A stretch of DNA of 18,568 nt from Pseudomonadota bacterium (GCA_023405815.1 JAEXXM010000062.1:1-18568); one strand, 5' to 3'; shown: positions 7,865 through 16,487, counted from the first letter of the stretch. Made by a program: numbers and translations. Notes: generated from the sequence alone by a model not told the origin.

Positions 7865-8008
7865 GTGGCGATCGATTTGTCGGGGGGCAATCCTGAGATG
7901 GACTACGCCCAGGCCGAGCACACCTATAAGCAGTTCCTGCTGTTCACGAAGATATCCATCGTCTTCCTCGCCGTGCTCCTTTCCGGCATGGCCTTCTTCC
8001 TCACCTAA
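7865..8008 (+). CDS. aa3-type cytochrome c oxidase subunit IV (small single-helix subunit)
   Basis: This is a 47-residue protein, with GTG start at 7865 preceded by a GGGAGAG ribosome binding site (7853-7859). It matches the bacterial aa3 oxidase subunit IV family: a short hydrophilic head containing MDYAQAEHTYKQFL, then one transmembrane helix (about residues 25-45). In crystallised aa3 oxidases of alphaproteobacteria this subunit is a single helix on the periphery of the complex, with no known catalytic role. The main oxidase genes are not in this window; the gene leads the transhydrogenase operon, 92 bases before pntAA, a linkage I recall as common in alphaproteobacteria. It is too small for many gene callers and lies inside a longer spurious open frame. 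Confidence 0.88.
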   Translation: MAIDLSGGNPEMDYAQAEHTYKQFLLFTKISIVFLAVLLSGMAFFLT

Positions 8009-8068
8009 GACAAGGTCGTGCCGCGCGCTGGAGCCCGGCGCCGAATGGCTGGCGCCGTGGTCCGGCGG

Positions 8069-8087
8069 CGCGAGAACCCTTCTCGCG
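8069..8087 (+). promoter_or_regulatory. Strong RNA hairpin just upstream of pntAA
   Basis: CGCGAGAA (8069-8076) and TTCTCGCG (8080-8087) form a perfect 8-bp stem with a 3-base loop, ending 13 bases before the pntAA ATG. There is no T-run. It may affect mRNA processing or the expression ratio between the oxidase gene and pntAA, or act as a partial terminator. The effect is not known. Confidence 0.45.
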
Positions 8088-8100
8088 ATCGGACGAATGC

Positions 8101-9234
8101 ATGGTCACCATAGCGGTTACGGCCGAGCCCGCGGATGAGCCGCGCGTTGCGGTATCTCCTGAGACGGTCAAGAAGCTCGCAGCTCTCGGCGCCAAGATAA
8201 AGGTCGAGACCGGGGCCGGCGGCAGGTCCCACTTCTCCGACGAAGCGCTCCGAGCTGCCGGTGCCGAGATCGTTTCCAGTGCCGCCGAGGCGCTGAGCGA
8301 TGCCGACATCCTGTTGAGCGTGCGCCGCCCGTCGGCCACCGACGTCGCTGCCTTGAAGCCGGGCGCACTCGTCATCGCCATGCTCGACCCCTACGGCAAT
8401 CGCGATGCCCTCGCTGCGCTGGCGGCCGGCAAGGCCTCTCTCTTCTCGATGGAGTTCATGCCGCGCATCACGCGCGCGCAGTCGATGGACGTGCTGTCCA
8501 GCCAGGCGAACCTCGCCGGCTACAAGGCCGTCGTAGATGCTGCGGCCATGTTCCAGCAGGCAATGCCTATGATGATGACAGCGGCGGGCACGGTTCCCGC
8601 CGCAAAAGCTTTCATCATGGGCGTGGGCGTTGCCGGCCTGCAGGCTATTGCCACCGCGCGTCGCCTCGGGGCCCAGGTGACCGCCACGGACGTGCGGCCC
8701 GCTACGAAGGAGCAGGTGGCTTCGCTCGGCGCCAAGTTCGTCGCCGTCGAGGACGACGAGTTCAAGCAGGCCCAGACCGCTGCCGGCTACGCCAAGCCGA
8801 TGTCGGCCGAGTATCAGGCCAAGCAGGCCGAGCTCGTCGCCAGCCACATCAAGAACCAGGACATCGTCATCACCACGGCGCTCATTCCCGGGCGCCCTGC
8901 GCCGCGGCTCATCACGCGCGCCATGGTCGAGAGCATGAAGCCGGGCTCGATCATCGTCGATCTTGCGGCCGAGCGCGGGGGCAACTGCGAGCTGACCAAG
9001 CCGGGCGAGATCGTCGACCACAACGGCGTGCGCATCTACGGTCCGCTCAATTTGGCGGCAGAGATCGCCGTCAACGCTTCGAGCCTTTACGCCAAGAACC
9101 TCTATGCCTTCCTCGAGACGCTGATCGACAAGAAGGAAAAGAAGCTGGCGATCAACTGGGATGACGAGATCGTCAAAGGCACGCTCGTTGCCCGCGATGG
9201 CGCCATCGTCCACCCGAGCCTGCAGGGAGCGTGA
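8101..9234 (+). CDS. pntAA: NAD(P) transhydrogenase alpha subunit part 1 (soluble NAD(H)-binding domain dI)
   Basis: This 377-residue protein is the NAD(H)-binding component of the proton-translocating transhydrogenase, which uses the proton gradient to reduce NADP+ with NADH. It has the AlaDh/PNT N-terminal segment (PADEPRVAVSPETVKKL) and a Rossmann dinucleotide motif GVGVAG at residues 174-179, followed by TATDVRP, where an acidic residue would favour NAD(H). ALIPGRPAPRLI and MKPGSIIVDLAAERGGN are also family hallmarks. It ends at domain I without membrane helices, as in the three-gene version known from Rhodospirillum rubrum. ATG 8101 follows a modest GGACGA. One base separates its stop from pntAB, suggesting translational coupling. 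It is homologous to the alanine dehydrogenase at the end of this window. Confidence 0.96.
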   Translation: MVTIAVTAEPADEPRVAVSPETVKKLAALGAKIKVETGAGGRSHFSDEALRAAGAEIVSSAAEALSDADILLSVRRPSATDVAALKPGALVIAMLDPYGNRDALAALAAGKASLFSMEFMPRITRAQSMDVLSSQANLAGYKAVVDAAAMFQQAMPMMMTAAGTVPAAKAFIMGVGVAGLQAIATARRLGAQVTATDVRPATKEQVASLGAKFVAVEDDEFKQAQTAAGYAKPMSAEYQAKQAELVASHIKNQDIVITTALIPGRPAPRLITRAMVESMKPGSIIVDLAAERGGNCELTKPGEIVDHNGVRIYGPLNLAAEIAVNASSLYAKNLYAFLETLIDKKEKKLAINWDDEIVKGTLVARDGAIVHPSLQGA

Positions 9235-9235
9235 G

Positions 9236-9637
9236 ATGACGATGCGCAGACTATTGCCGCTCCTCGCCGCCACACTGTTGCCGACCCAGGCTTTTGCGGC
9301 CGGCATCGGCGGCGCCATCGATCCCGTCATCTACGAGCTGATGGTGTTCGTGATGGCGATCTTCGTCGGCTACTACGTCGTCTGGAGCGTCACGCCCGCG
9401 CTGCATACCCCGCTGATGTCGGTGACCAACGCCATCTCGTCGGTGATCGTGGTCGGCGCACTGCTGGCCGTTGCCGTCGAGCACGGCGCCGTGGACGGCT
9501 TCCTCTCCGGCGACACCCTCGCCTCGAAGATCTTCGGCGTCCTGGCGCTGATCATGGCCTCGATCAACATCTTCGGTGGCTTCCTCGTCACCCAGCGCAT
9601 GCTCGCCATGTACAAGAAGAAGGGCGACAAGAAGTGA
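9236..9637 (+). CDS. pntAB: NAD(P) transhydrogenase alpha subunit part 2 (membrane subunit)
   Basis: This 133-residue protein forms part of the proton channel domain dII of transhydrogenase. Three membrane helices are visible in the conserved core (about residues 30-50, 60-85 and 95-120), including FVGYYVVWSVTPALHTPLMSV and NIFGGFLVTQRMLAMY, both characteristic. The ATG at 9236 begins one base after the pntAA stop, with GGGAG at 9225-9229 as ribosome binding site, and the open frame continues back into pntAA only as a shadow. The first 20 residues (RRLLPLLAATLLPTQAFA) look like a cleavable signal peptide preceding the usual core. The gene is followed by pntB after 34 bases. The assignment is firm; whether the N-terminal segment is cleaved is not known. 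Confidence 0.93.
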   Translation: MTMRRLLPLLAATLLPTQAFAAGIGGAIDPVIYELMVFVMAIFVGYYVVWSVTPALHTPLMSVTNAISSVIVVGALLAVAVEHGAVDGFLSGDTLASKIFGVLALIMASINIFGGFLVTQRMLAMYKKKGDKK

Positions 9638-9671
9638 TGACGCCGGCAATCGCCCACGGGGATCAAGTGCA

Positions 9672-11078
<1,407 letters not shown>

Positions 11079-11106
11079 GTTGAGGCCGCACGCGCCTGAC
11101 CCACCT

Positions 11107-11132
11107 GCCGCCCGCTTAGGGCGGCGTTAATT
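11107..11132 (+). terminator. Hairpin terminator of the transhydrogenase operon
   Basis: GCCGCCC (11107-11113) pairs perfectly with GGGCGGC (11119-11125) across a 5-base loop, followed by the weakly T-rich GTTAATT. It begins 28 bases after the pntB stop. The short T content makes it a modest intrinsic terminator. Confidence 0.6.
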
Positions 11133-11208
11133 GTGCGCTGCGAGCAACGCCGTCTGCGCGCCGCTTGAAGCGCGCCGGGGCATGCATATCTCAAGCTGGA
11201 AGAAATGA

Positions 11209-11223
11209 TGCCCCCCGGGGGCA
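11209..11223. repeat. 15-base GC palindrome in the SPW gene leader
   Basis: TGCCCCC and GGGGGCA flank a single C, giving an almost perfect palindrome 14 bases before the AAGGAG ribosome binding site. As RNA it would need a small loop, so it may act as a DNA operator or a leader hairpin. Confidence 0.35.
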
Positions 11224-11249
11224 CGGGGTGTCGACCAAGGAGTTGGCAC

Positions 11250-11606
11250 ATGAACAGGTTCTCTACATTCTGGCAGGACACGGCAAACCTTGTGCTCGGC
11301 GCGGCGCTACTGCTCTCGCCCTGGGCGCTCGGATTTGCTGCCGAGCAGATGCCGACGTGGAACGCGTTTCTCGTCGGGGCGATCGTAGCCCTTCTGGCGC
11401 TCGCCGCGCTGTTCGCTTTCCAGGCCTGGGAGGAGTGGATCAGCGCGCTGCTAGGAGCGTGGCTCATCGTCTCCCCATGGGTGTTGGGCTTCAGCGGCCA
11501 CGTGACAGCAATGTACACGCACGTGCTCATCGGCATCGCGACGCTCGTATTGGCGGTCTGGTCCATGAGCGAGCATGGCTCGGGCCATATCACCGCCGGA
11601 AGATAA
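11250..11606 (+). CDS. SPW-repeat integral membrane protein
   Basis: This 118-residue membrane protein has two copies of the SPW motif (SPWALGF at residues 23-29 and SPWVLGF at 75-81), each inside a hydrophobic helix pair, giving about four membrane helices in total. Both repeats are preceded by a Gly-Ala-X-Leu segment, which suggests an internal duplication. SPW-repeat proteins are widespread but without a defined function. ATG 11250 is preceded by AAGGAG (11237-11242) at seven bases, clearly better than the in-frame ATG at 11205. It stands alone after the pnt operon terminator and is convergent with the diguanylate cyclase gene. Confidence 0.88.
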   Translation: MNRFSTFWQDTANLVLGAALLLSPWALGFAAEQMPTWNAFLVGAIVALLALAALFAFQAWEEWISALLGAWLIVSPWVLGFSGHVTAMYTHVLIGIATLVLAVWSMSEHGSGHITAGR

Positions 11607-11630
11607 GACGAGCAGCAGCGCTCGACTCCT

Positions 11631-11654
11631 CCTAGATGATGGAAGCCATCTAGG
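11631..11654. terminator. Hairpin between convergent genes (possible bidirectional terminator)
   Basis: CCTAGATG (11631-11638) and CATCTAGG (11647-11654) are perfect 8-bp inverted repeats with an 8-base loop. They lie between the SPW gene stop (11606) and the minus-strand cyclase stop (11701). No T-run follows on either strand, so intrinsic termination is uncertain. Confidence 0.4.
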
Positions 11655-11700
11655 TGCGGGCGTTGCGCTGCGTTCGCCATGAAGCGGACAGCGAGTGGAG

Positions 11701-12918
11701 CTAAGCTCCGTGTACGACGCGCAATACGCTCCCCCCGAGGCTCGCCTCTGACGTATCCGCCTCGATGCGGTTCCTGCCAGCGCGCTTAGCGCGGTAGAGC
11801 GCCCGGTCGGCGCTGGCGAGCAGCTCAGGTAGCTCCTGCTGCGATGCCCTCGCGGTGGCAATGCCGACGCTGACCGTCGCGCCGAAGCTCCGCTCCTCGC
11901 TCGTGTGCTGCGCCCCCTCGAATGCCCACCGCACGCGCTCGGCAACCAGCGCCGCGTCTGCCGCGCCGGCATCGAACAAGAGGCAGGCGAACTCCTCGCC
12001 GCCGATGCGCGCGAACAGATCGGCTGGCCGGATCTGTGCCTGCGCCACATCGCAGAACGTCTTCAAGACGCTATCGCCTGCGGCATGCCCGTACGCGTCA
12101 TTGACGGTCTTGAAGTGATCGATGTCGAAGAGAAGCACCGACATCTCGCGTCCTTCGACGCTGGCACGCTGCATGAGGCGCACGCCGGCCTGGAGGAATG
12201 CCCGCCGGTTCGCAACGCCCGTAAGAGCATCGACCGATGCCGCCCACCGATAGCTCGCCGCCACCTTCTCCCTGACAAGACTGCCGAAGAGGTACGTGCC
12301 TGCCATGGCGAGCAGGATCGATTCGAATATCGCGAATGCAAAGAGGCTCGAATGGGAAGGTTCGGGATTTTCCAGCCAGTCCGCCGCAAGCGTCAGGCGC
12401 ACCGGCAGAGCTGCCGCGTGAATGAGGAGGACAACGATGGCGGGCCAACGGGAAGGCAGCCCATCCCCGCGCGAGCGCCACAGCTCGAATGCCGTGAGAA
12501 GCGTGTAGGTAACACCGGTCGCTACCTTGAGCGCGACGCGCGATCTAAGGTCCCCATGGATCTCTGGAACCAGCATCGCCACCAGCCACACCGCGACGCC
12601 GGCCAGCGCCCAACCGGCGAGCGCTGGTCGGCCGTCCAGCCGACGCGCGCCGCTCCACAGGGCTCCGTAAGCTGCCGCCAGAAGTGCATTGGCAACGACG
12701 ATCGACCAGAAGTCGGGAATATGCCCGCGCGCAGCAATGAGCAGCGCTCCGGCTGCAGCCAAGCCGAACCCGAGACTCCAGAGACTGAGGGGGGCGAGAT
12801 CGGGTTGCTGCAACCAGGAAAGCAGCAAGAGCACGGCCGCGAGGAAGAACGCGACACCGACGAAGCCGATGACCGTGGGCAGGTCGATGTTCAATACTTG
12901 AAGCAGGCTGGCGTCCAT
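11701..12918 (-). CDS. Membrane-anchored diguanylate cyclase (GGDEF domain)
   Basis: This 405-residue protein makes cyclic di-GMP from two GTP. Residues ~15-220 are hydrophobic with about six or seven membrane helices and form an unclassified input domain. The C-terminal GGDEF domain (~230-395) has DALTGVANRRAF, DIDHFKTVND with metal-binding Asp, the active-site GGEEF at residues 306-310, and SVGIA. The RPAD five residues before GGEEF matches the product-inhibition I-site RxxD, so the enzyme should be active and feedback-inhibited. No EAL domain is present. The start is ATG at 12918; 99 bases separate it from the divergent protease gene. A 13-base palindrome (11697-11709) overlaps its stop codon. 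Confidence 0.93.
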   Translation of the reverse strand: MDASLLQVLNIDLPTVIGFVGVAFFLAAVLLLLSWLQQPDLAPLSLWSLGFGLAAAGALLIAARGHIPDFWSIVVANALLAAAYGALWSGARRLDGRPALAGWALAGVAVWLVAMLVPEIHGDLRSRVALKVATGVTYTLLTAFELWRSRGDGLPSRWPAIVVLLIHAAALPVRLTLAADWLENPEPSHSSLFAFAIFESILLAMAGTYLFGSLVREKVAASYRWAASVDALTGVANRRAFLQAGVRLMQRASVEGREMSVLLFDIDHFKTVNDAYGHAAGDSVLKTFCDVAQAQIRPADLFARIGGEEFACLLFDAGAADAALVAERVRWAFEGAQHTSEERSFGATVSVGIATARASQQELPELLASADRALYRAKRAGRNRIEADTSEASLGGSVLRVVHGA

Positions 12919-13017
12919 GCGCGGATACTAGCGCCCCACCCCTGCCGAAGTGTTTTCGGCTTTGCCTGGAGTGTTGATGGAATGTCGCAGCCACGCGGGC
13001 CAGCGAGAGGTCTTTGG

Positions 13018-13851
13018 ATGCTGGCGTGCCTCAGGCGTGTCAGCGCGTGCGCACTGCTGGTGCATCTACCGTTGGTTGCGTCTCATGCCGCGGAGGGCTT
13101 CTTTGCCGACAAGCAACCACCCCAGGTGCGCGCCGCATGGAACTCCGTCTTCGCCTTCGTCTGCGAGGGCGGCGGCAGCCGCTACGTCGCCAGCGCCTTC
13201 CTCGTGAAGAAGAGGGTTCGCGGCAAGGATGCCGACTACTACTTCATCACCGCCGGACATGCCGTCGAGGACTGCCGCCAGCCGCGCCGCTATCTCGTCG
13301 CCGACATCAACCAGCCGCGTTACGAGAGCGACGGCATCACGCTCGCGGCGCCTCTGCCAAGATTGAGCGGCATCGCCCCCGTCTCCGTCGACGAGGCGTA
13401 CGACATTGCCCTCATCAGAACGTCGGCGCCGGCCAAGCTCGTCACCGCTCCGCCGCTCTCGGTCGGGGAGGAATGCGCGCGCGCCATGCATCGGAGACTC
13501 TACGCCATCGGCATTCCCGGCGTCGCTCAGCGCCGCTCGCTGCGCAAGTTGCCCGAGATGAAGCGCTGGAGCAGCGGCGAGGCCGTCGGTCTCGGACGCG
13601 CCGAGTTTCGCGGCACGGAGAAAATCTACATCGCCTCGACCGTCGACTCTCTGCCCGGCAGCTCCGGCGGTCCGGTGATCGACGACGGCGGCAAGCTCAT
13701 CGGCGTCGTCGCAAAGGGCGCCGCCGCACCCGAGAACGGGTATCGCTATGACGTCGATCCCGGCAAGCGCGACGACTGGCAGACCTTTCTGGTACCGTGC
13801 GAGGCAGTGTCGCAAATCATACGAGACAGCGGCTTGAATTCAACGGACTGA
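13018..13851 (+). CDS. Exported trypsin-like serine protease
   Basis: This 277-residue S1-type protease has an intact catalytic triad: His81 (ITAGHAVEDC), Asp129 (AYDIALIRTS) and Ser216 (LPGSSGGPV). The N-terminus is a signal peptide (LACLRRVS, hydrophobic core, cleavage near SHAAEG), so the enzyme is probably periplasmic or secreted. Four cysteines in the mature part could form disulfides. No PDZ domain is present, unlike DegP. ATG 13018 follows GAGAGG at seven bases; ATG 12982, 12 codons earlier, is an alternative with a weaker site. The long open frame starting at 11905 is a shadow of the cyclase gene. Four bases separate its stop from the MoaD/ThiS-like gene, so the two are probably coupled. 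Confidence 0.88.
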   Translation: MLACLRRVSACALLVHLPLVASHAAEGFFADKQPPQVRAAWNSVFAFVCEGGGSRYVASAFLVKKRVRGKDADYYFITAGHAVEDCRQPRRYLVADINQPRYESDGITLAAPLPRLSGIAPVSVDEAYDIALIRTSAPAKLVTAPPLSVGEECARAMHRRLYAIGIPGVAQRRSLRKLPEMKRWSSGEAVGLGRAEFRGTEKIYIASTVDSLPGSSGGPVIDDGGKLIGVVAKGAAAPENGYRYDVDPGKRDDWQTFLVPCEAVSQIIRDSGLNSTD

Positions 13852-13855
13852 GCCT

Positions 13856-14125
13856 ATGGTGCGGGTTACGTTCACGCCGACTTTGCAGCGTCACATAGCC
13901 TGCCCGCCGATGACGGTCGCAGCGCGCACCGTGCGCGAGGCGCTCGACGCCGCCTTCGCCGACAATGCGCGTGCCCGCGCCTATGTGCTCGACGATCAAT
14001 CTGCTCTGCGCAAGCACATGGTTGTATTCGTCGACGGCAAGCGCATCGATGACCGCGTGCATCTTTCCGACCCCGTTCGCGAAAACGGCGAAATTTACGT
14101 GCTACAGGCGCTCTCCGGCGGCTGA
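13856..14125 (+). CDS. MoaD/ThiS-like ubiquitin-fold (beta-grasp) protein with C-terminal Gly-Gly
   Basis: This 89-residue protein has a beta-grasp pattern (MVRVTFTPTL, then TVREALDAAF, VVFVDGKRI, and NGEIYVLQAL) and ends exactly at Ser-Gly-Gly. That terminus is typical of MoaD, ThiS and ubiquitin-like proteins that are adenylated or thiocarboxylated by an E1-like enzyme. No MoaB/ThiF-like E1, MoaE, ThiG or JAB protease gene is in the window. It starts four bases after the protease stop, with no strong ribosome binding site of its own, so it probably depends on coupling. The propeller gene follows 27 bases later. Sulfur delivery, or a modifier for the neighbouring proteins, are both inference. 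The family assignment rests on fold and terminus, not a search. Confidence 0.78.
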   Translation: MVRVTFTPTLQRHIACPPMTVAARTVREALDAAFADNARARAYVLDDQSALRKHMVVFVDGKRIDDRVHLSDPVRENGEIYVLQALSGG

Positions 14126-14152
14126 ACAAAAAACGACCCCATGGGAGGCAGC

Positions 14153-15256
14153 ATGAGCGACCGCATTCTGGTGGCGACGCGCAAAGGCCTGTTCACTCTG
14201 AGGCGCCAAGGCGGCACGTGGAAAATCACCGCCGCTGATTTCCTCGCCGATCATGTGTCGATGCTGCTCGCCGACCCGCGCGATGGTCATCGCTACGCCG
14301 CGCTCGATCACGGCCACTTCGGAGTCAAGCTGCACCGCGCGAACGGCGACGGCGCCTGGGAGGAGATCGCCGCTCCCGCCTATCCCGAGAAGCCCGAGGA
14401 CGAGGACGACAAGGACATGTGGGGCAAGCCCATCCCCTGGTCGACGGTGAAGATCTGGGCGCTCGAAGCCGGCGGCCCCGACGAGCCGGGCGTCCTCTGG
14501 TGCGGCACCATTCCCGGCGGCCTGTTCCGCTCCTCCGACCGCGGCACGAGCTGGCAGCTCGTCCGCTCGTTGTGGGATCATCCCAAGCGCAAGAAGTGGT
14601 TCGGCGGCGGCGCCGATCTGCCGGGCATCCACTCCATCTGCGTCGACCCGCGCGATTCCCGCCGCATCCAGCTCGGCGTCTCCTGCGGCGGCGTATGGAC
14701 GACGACCGACGGCGGCGCGACGTGGGACTGCTCCGGCGAAGGCATGCGCGCCGCCTTCATGCCCCCCGATCAGCAATACGATCCCGACATCCAGGACCCG
14801 CATCGCCTGGTGCAATGTCGCGCCGATCCCGAGCGCCTATGGGTGCAGCATCACAACGGCATTTTCCGTTCCGACGACGGCGGTGCGAAGTGGCACGAGA
14901 TCACCGAGGCCGGGCCTTCCGTGTTCGGCTTTGCCGTCGTCGTGCATCCCGACCAAGCCGACACAGCCTGGTTCGTCCCGGCGATTAAGGACGAGAAGCG
15001 CATTCCCGTCGCCGGCCAGGTGGTCGTCACCCGCACGCGCGACGGTGGCAGAACCTTCGAGACTTTGCGCAACGGCCTGCCGCAGGAGCACGCTTACGAT
15101 CTGGTCTACCGCCATGCCCTCGACATCGACGCGGCGGGCAATCGCCTGGCCTTCGGCAGCACCACCGGCAGCCTGTGGATCTCGGAGGATCAGGGCGAAA
15201 GTTGGCAGTGCACGTCTCAGCATTTGCCGCCGATCTATGCAGTTCGTTTCGGTTGA
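14153..15256 (+). CDS. BNR/Asp-box beta-propeller protein (sialidase-like fold)
   Basis: This 367-residue protein has five Asp-box motifs (SxDxGxTW type) near residues 127, 184, 240, 295 and 344: SSDRGTSW, TTDGGATW, SDDGGAKW, TRDGGRTF and SEDQGESW. These mark blades of a propeller like that of sialidases and WD40/YVTN/BNR proteins. I see no signal peptide, and no sialidase catalytic arginine triad can be assigned, so it is not called a sialidase. ATG 14153 is four bases after GGGAGG (14143-14148); ATG 14141 is in frame but overlaps that site. It is the last gene of the protease/MoaD-like cassette. Automated annotation often labels such proteins 'glycosyl hydrolase' without activity evidence. 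Confidence 0.85.
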   Translation: MSDRILVATRKGLFTLRRQGGTWKITAADFLADHVSMLLADPRDGHRYAALDHGHFGVKLHRANGDGAWEEIAAPAYPEKPEDEDDKDMWGKPIPWSTVKIWALEAGGPDEPGVLWCGTIPGGLFRSSDRGTSWQLVRSLWDHPKRKKWFGGGADLPGIHSICVDPRDSRRIQLGVSCGGVWTTTDGGATWDCSGEGMRAAFMPPDQQYDPDIQDPHRLVQCRADPERLWVQHHNGIFRSDDGGAKWHEITEAGPSVFGFAVVVHPDQADTAWFVPAIKDEKRIPVAGQVVVTRTRDGGRTFETLRNGLPQEHAYDLVYRHALDIDAAGNRLAFGSTTGSLWISEDQGESWQCTSQHLPPIYAVRFG

Positions 15257-15344
15257 ACGCCGCTTTTGACGACGGCGCTTGCGAAAGCTTCACCATGCCC
15301 TCAAGCTGGCCCCAATAGCCGGCTCGTCCATGGTAGGATTTGTC

Positions 15345-15659
15345 ATGTTCGCAACGCGCACAGTCCTCTTCTCTCTCGCCTGCATGCTGCCTTTCGGCGC
15401 CGCGGGCTTCGCCGCGCCGGTCGTAGCCGAGGCGACGGTCGAGACGGCGCAATTGACCGAGCCCGCCGCCCGCAAGGGAACGCGCAACTATCGTCCGGGC
15501 GAGGACACCGCTCCGCCGGCCAGCACCACCAACTTGAAGAGCGACGACCTTTCCCAATCCGAAAAGCTCGCCCAGTGCATGGAAACCTGGGACACGGGCA
15601 CGCACATCACCAAGAGCAAGTGGCGGGAGATCTGCATCCGCCAGCTCAACGAGCGCTGA
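15345..15659 (+). CDS. Small exported hypothetical protein
   Basis: This 104-residue protein has a signal peptide (FATRTVLFSLACMLPFGAAG, cleavage near residues 25-30). A low-complexity Ala/Thr/Pro-rich middle follows, then a conserved-looking C-terminal tail with two cysteines (LAQCMETWDTGTHITKSKW, then EICIRQL). The tail resembles short C-terminal motifs seen in many Hyphomicrobiales hypothetical proteins, from memory. ATG 15345 is six bases after TAGGAT (15334-15339); the in-frame ATG at 15330 would put that site inside the gene. Its 3' end overlaps the convergent minus-strand gene by 14 bases (15646-15659). I cannot assign a function. Confidence 0.75.
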   Translation: MFATRTVLFSLACMLPFGAAGFAAPVVAEATVETAQLTEPAARKGTRNYRPGEDTAPPASTTNLKSDDLSQSEKLAQCMETWDTGTHITKSKWREICIRQLNER

Positions 15660-16473
15660 CCGAGGCCCTCTCCGCGCCGCTCCCCTTGCGCCCCCTAAGC
15701 TCTGAGCCGCATCGCTCCATCGGCAGCGCCGTCGTCGACCAGCCGTCTTTCACCACCGTGACGACGTAGCGTCGGCACTCCGGCGCCGCGCCCTGCACGA
15801 AATGCACGCGAAACAGCGCCTGCTCGGGCTTGCGCTGGCGCGGCCAGACGAAGTTCTCCTCGTCAGCCGTCTTGGCGATGGCCGTGTCGATGGCATAGCG
15901 CGCATTGCGATAGTCCGCTTCCGATAGCCGCGAAAGCAGCACGCGCGAAAGGTCTGGATGCAGGCCGACGACAACCGCCCGCTTCTGATAGGGATCGGCC
16001 GGATCGATGCGCAGCGGCGGCAGAGGCTGCGGCTCGGCCGGCCGGGCCGTATCGATCGTTCCGGTCTCGACAGGTATGGCATCGGGCGGCGTCGCCGCAT
16101 CGGCGGCGACCTTGGCCTGCTGCTCTTCGATCGGCGGCATAGGCGCCGCGGCCGCTAGTTCACCCGTTGCGATGGTAGATGGGTCGGATATGGCGCTGGT
16201 GGCCCCCTGGCCGCGCGCCAGCTCCGTCAGCTTGGAGACCTGCGCTCCGAGCGCCTCCAGCCAGTCCGCCGGCGCTTGCAGCACGGCCCATCCCCCGCCG
16301 AACAGCACGAGCAGCGCCAGCGTGGCGCTGAGCATGCTGCTGCCCCGCCGCTCGAGCGGCCGGCCGATACGTTCGCTGGCATCGAGCGCCCCGAGCGAGG
16401 GCTCGCCTCCGAAGTCGAAGGGAATGAGATCTGCTGCGGACGCCTCGCGTCCGCGCCGCGCGGGAACTGACAT
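15646..16473 (-). CDS. Membrane-anchored protein with C-terminal surface-antigen-like domain, function unknown
   Basis: This 275-residue protein has a basic/polar N-terminal ~45 residues, one membrane helix (SATLALLVLFGGGWAVL near residues 46-65), a Pro/Ala-rich linker, and a C-terminal domain of about 110 residues. That domain's order (LSEADYRNARYAIDTAIA, a Trp-Pro segment, then ECRRYVVTVVKDGW and a final ERCG) resembles the C-terminal domain of 17-kDa surface-antigen-like proteins. I make this comparison by eye only. ATG at 16473 has a GGGGGG-rich ribosome binding site; the longer open frame to 16587 lacks one. A 14-bp palindrome lies 15-28 bases upstream. Its 3' end overlaps the convergent small exported gene by 14 bases. 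Confidence 0.65.
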   Translation of the reverse strand: MSVPARRGREASAADLIPFDFGGEPSLGALDASERIGRPLERRGSSMLSATLALLVLFGGGWAVLQAPADWLEALGAQVSKLTELARGQGATSAISDPSTIATGELAAAAPMPPIEEQQAKVAADAATPPDAIPVETGTIDTARPAEPQPLPPLRIDPADPYQKRAVVVGLHPDLSRVLLSRLSEADYRNARYAIDTAIAKTADEENFVWPRQRKPEQALFRVHFVQGAAPECRRYVVTVVKDGWSTTALPMERCGSELRGRKGSGAERASVSAR

Positions 16474-16487
16474 TACTACCCCCCTGA

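Noticed and set aside
8005..9330. Long open frame of 441 codons on the minus strand across pntAA
   Set aside because: Antisense to a clearly recognised gene; the Arg/Gly/Asp/His-rich translation without domains is typical of shadow frames in GC-rich DNA.
11905..13017. Upstream extension of the protease frame through the cyclase gene
   Set aside because: Antisense to an intact GGDEF protein; the signal peptide and ribosome binding site place the protease start at 13018 (or 12982).
14153..15256. Calling the Asp-box propeller a sialidase
   Set aside because: Asp boxes mark the fold only; the catalytic Arg triad and other sialidase residues cannot be identified.
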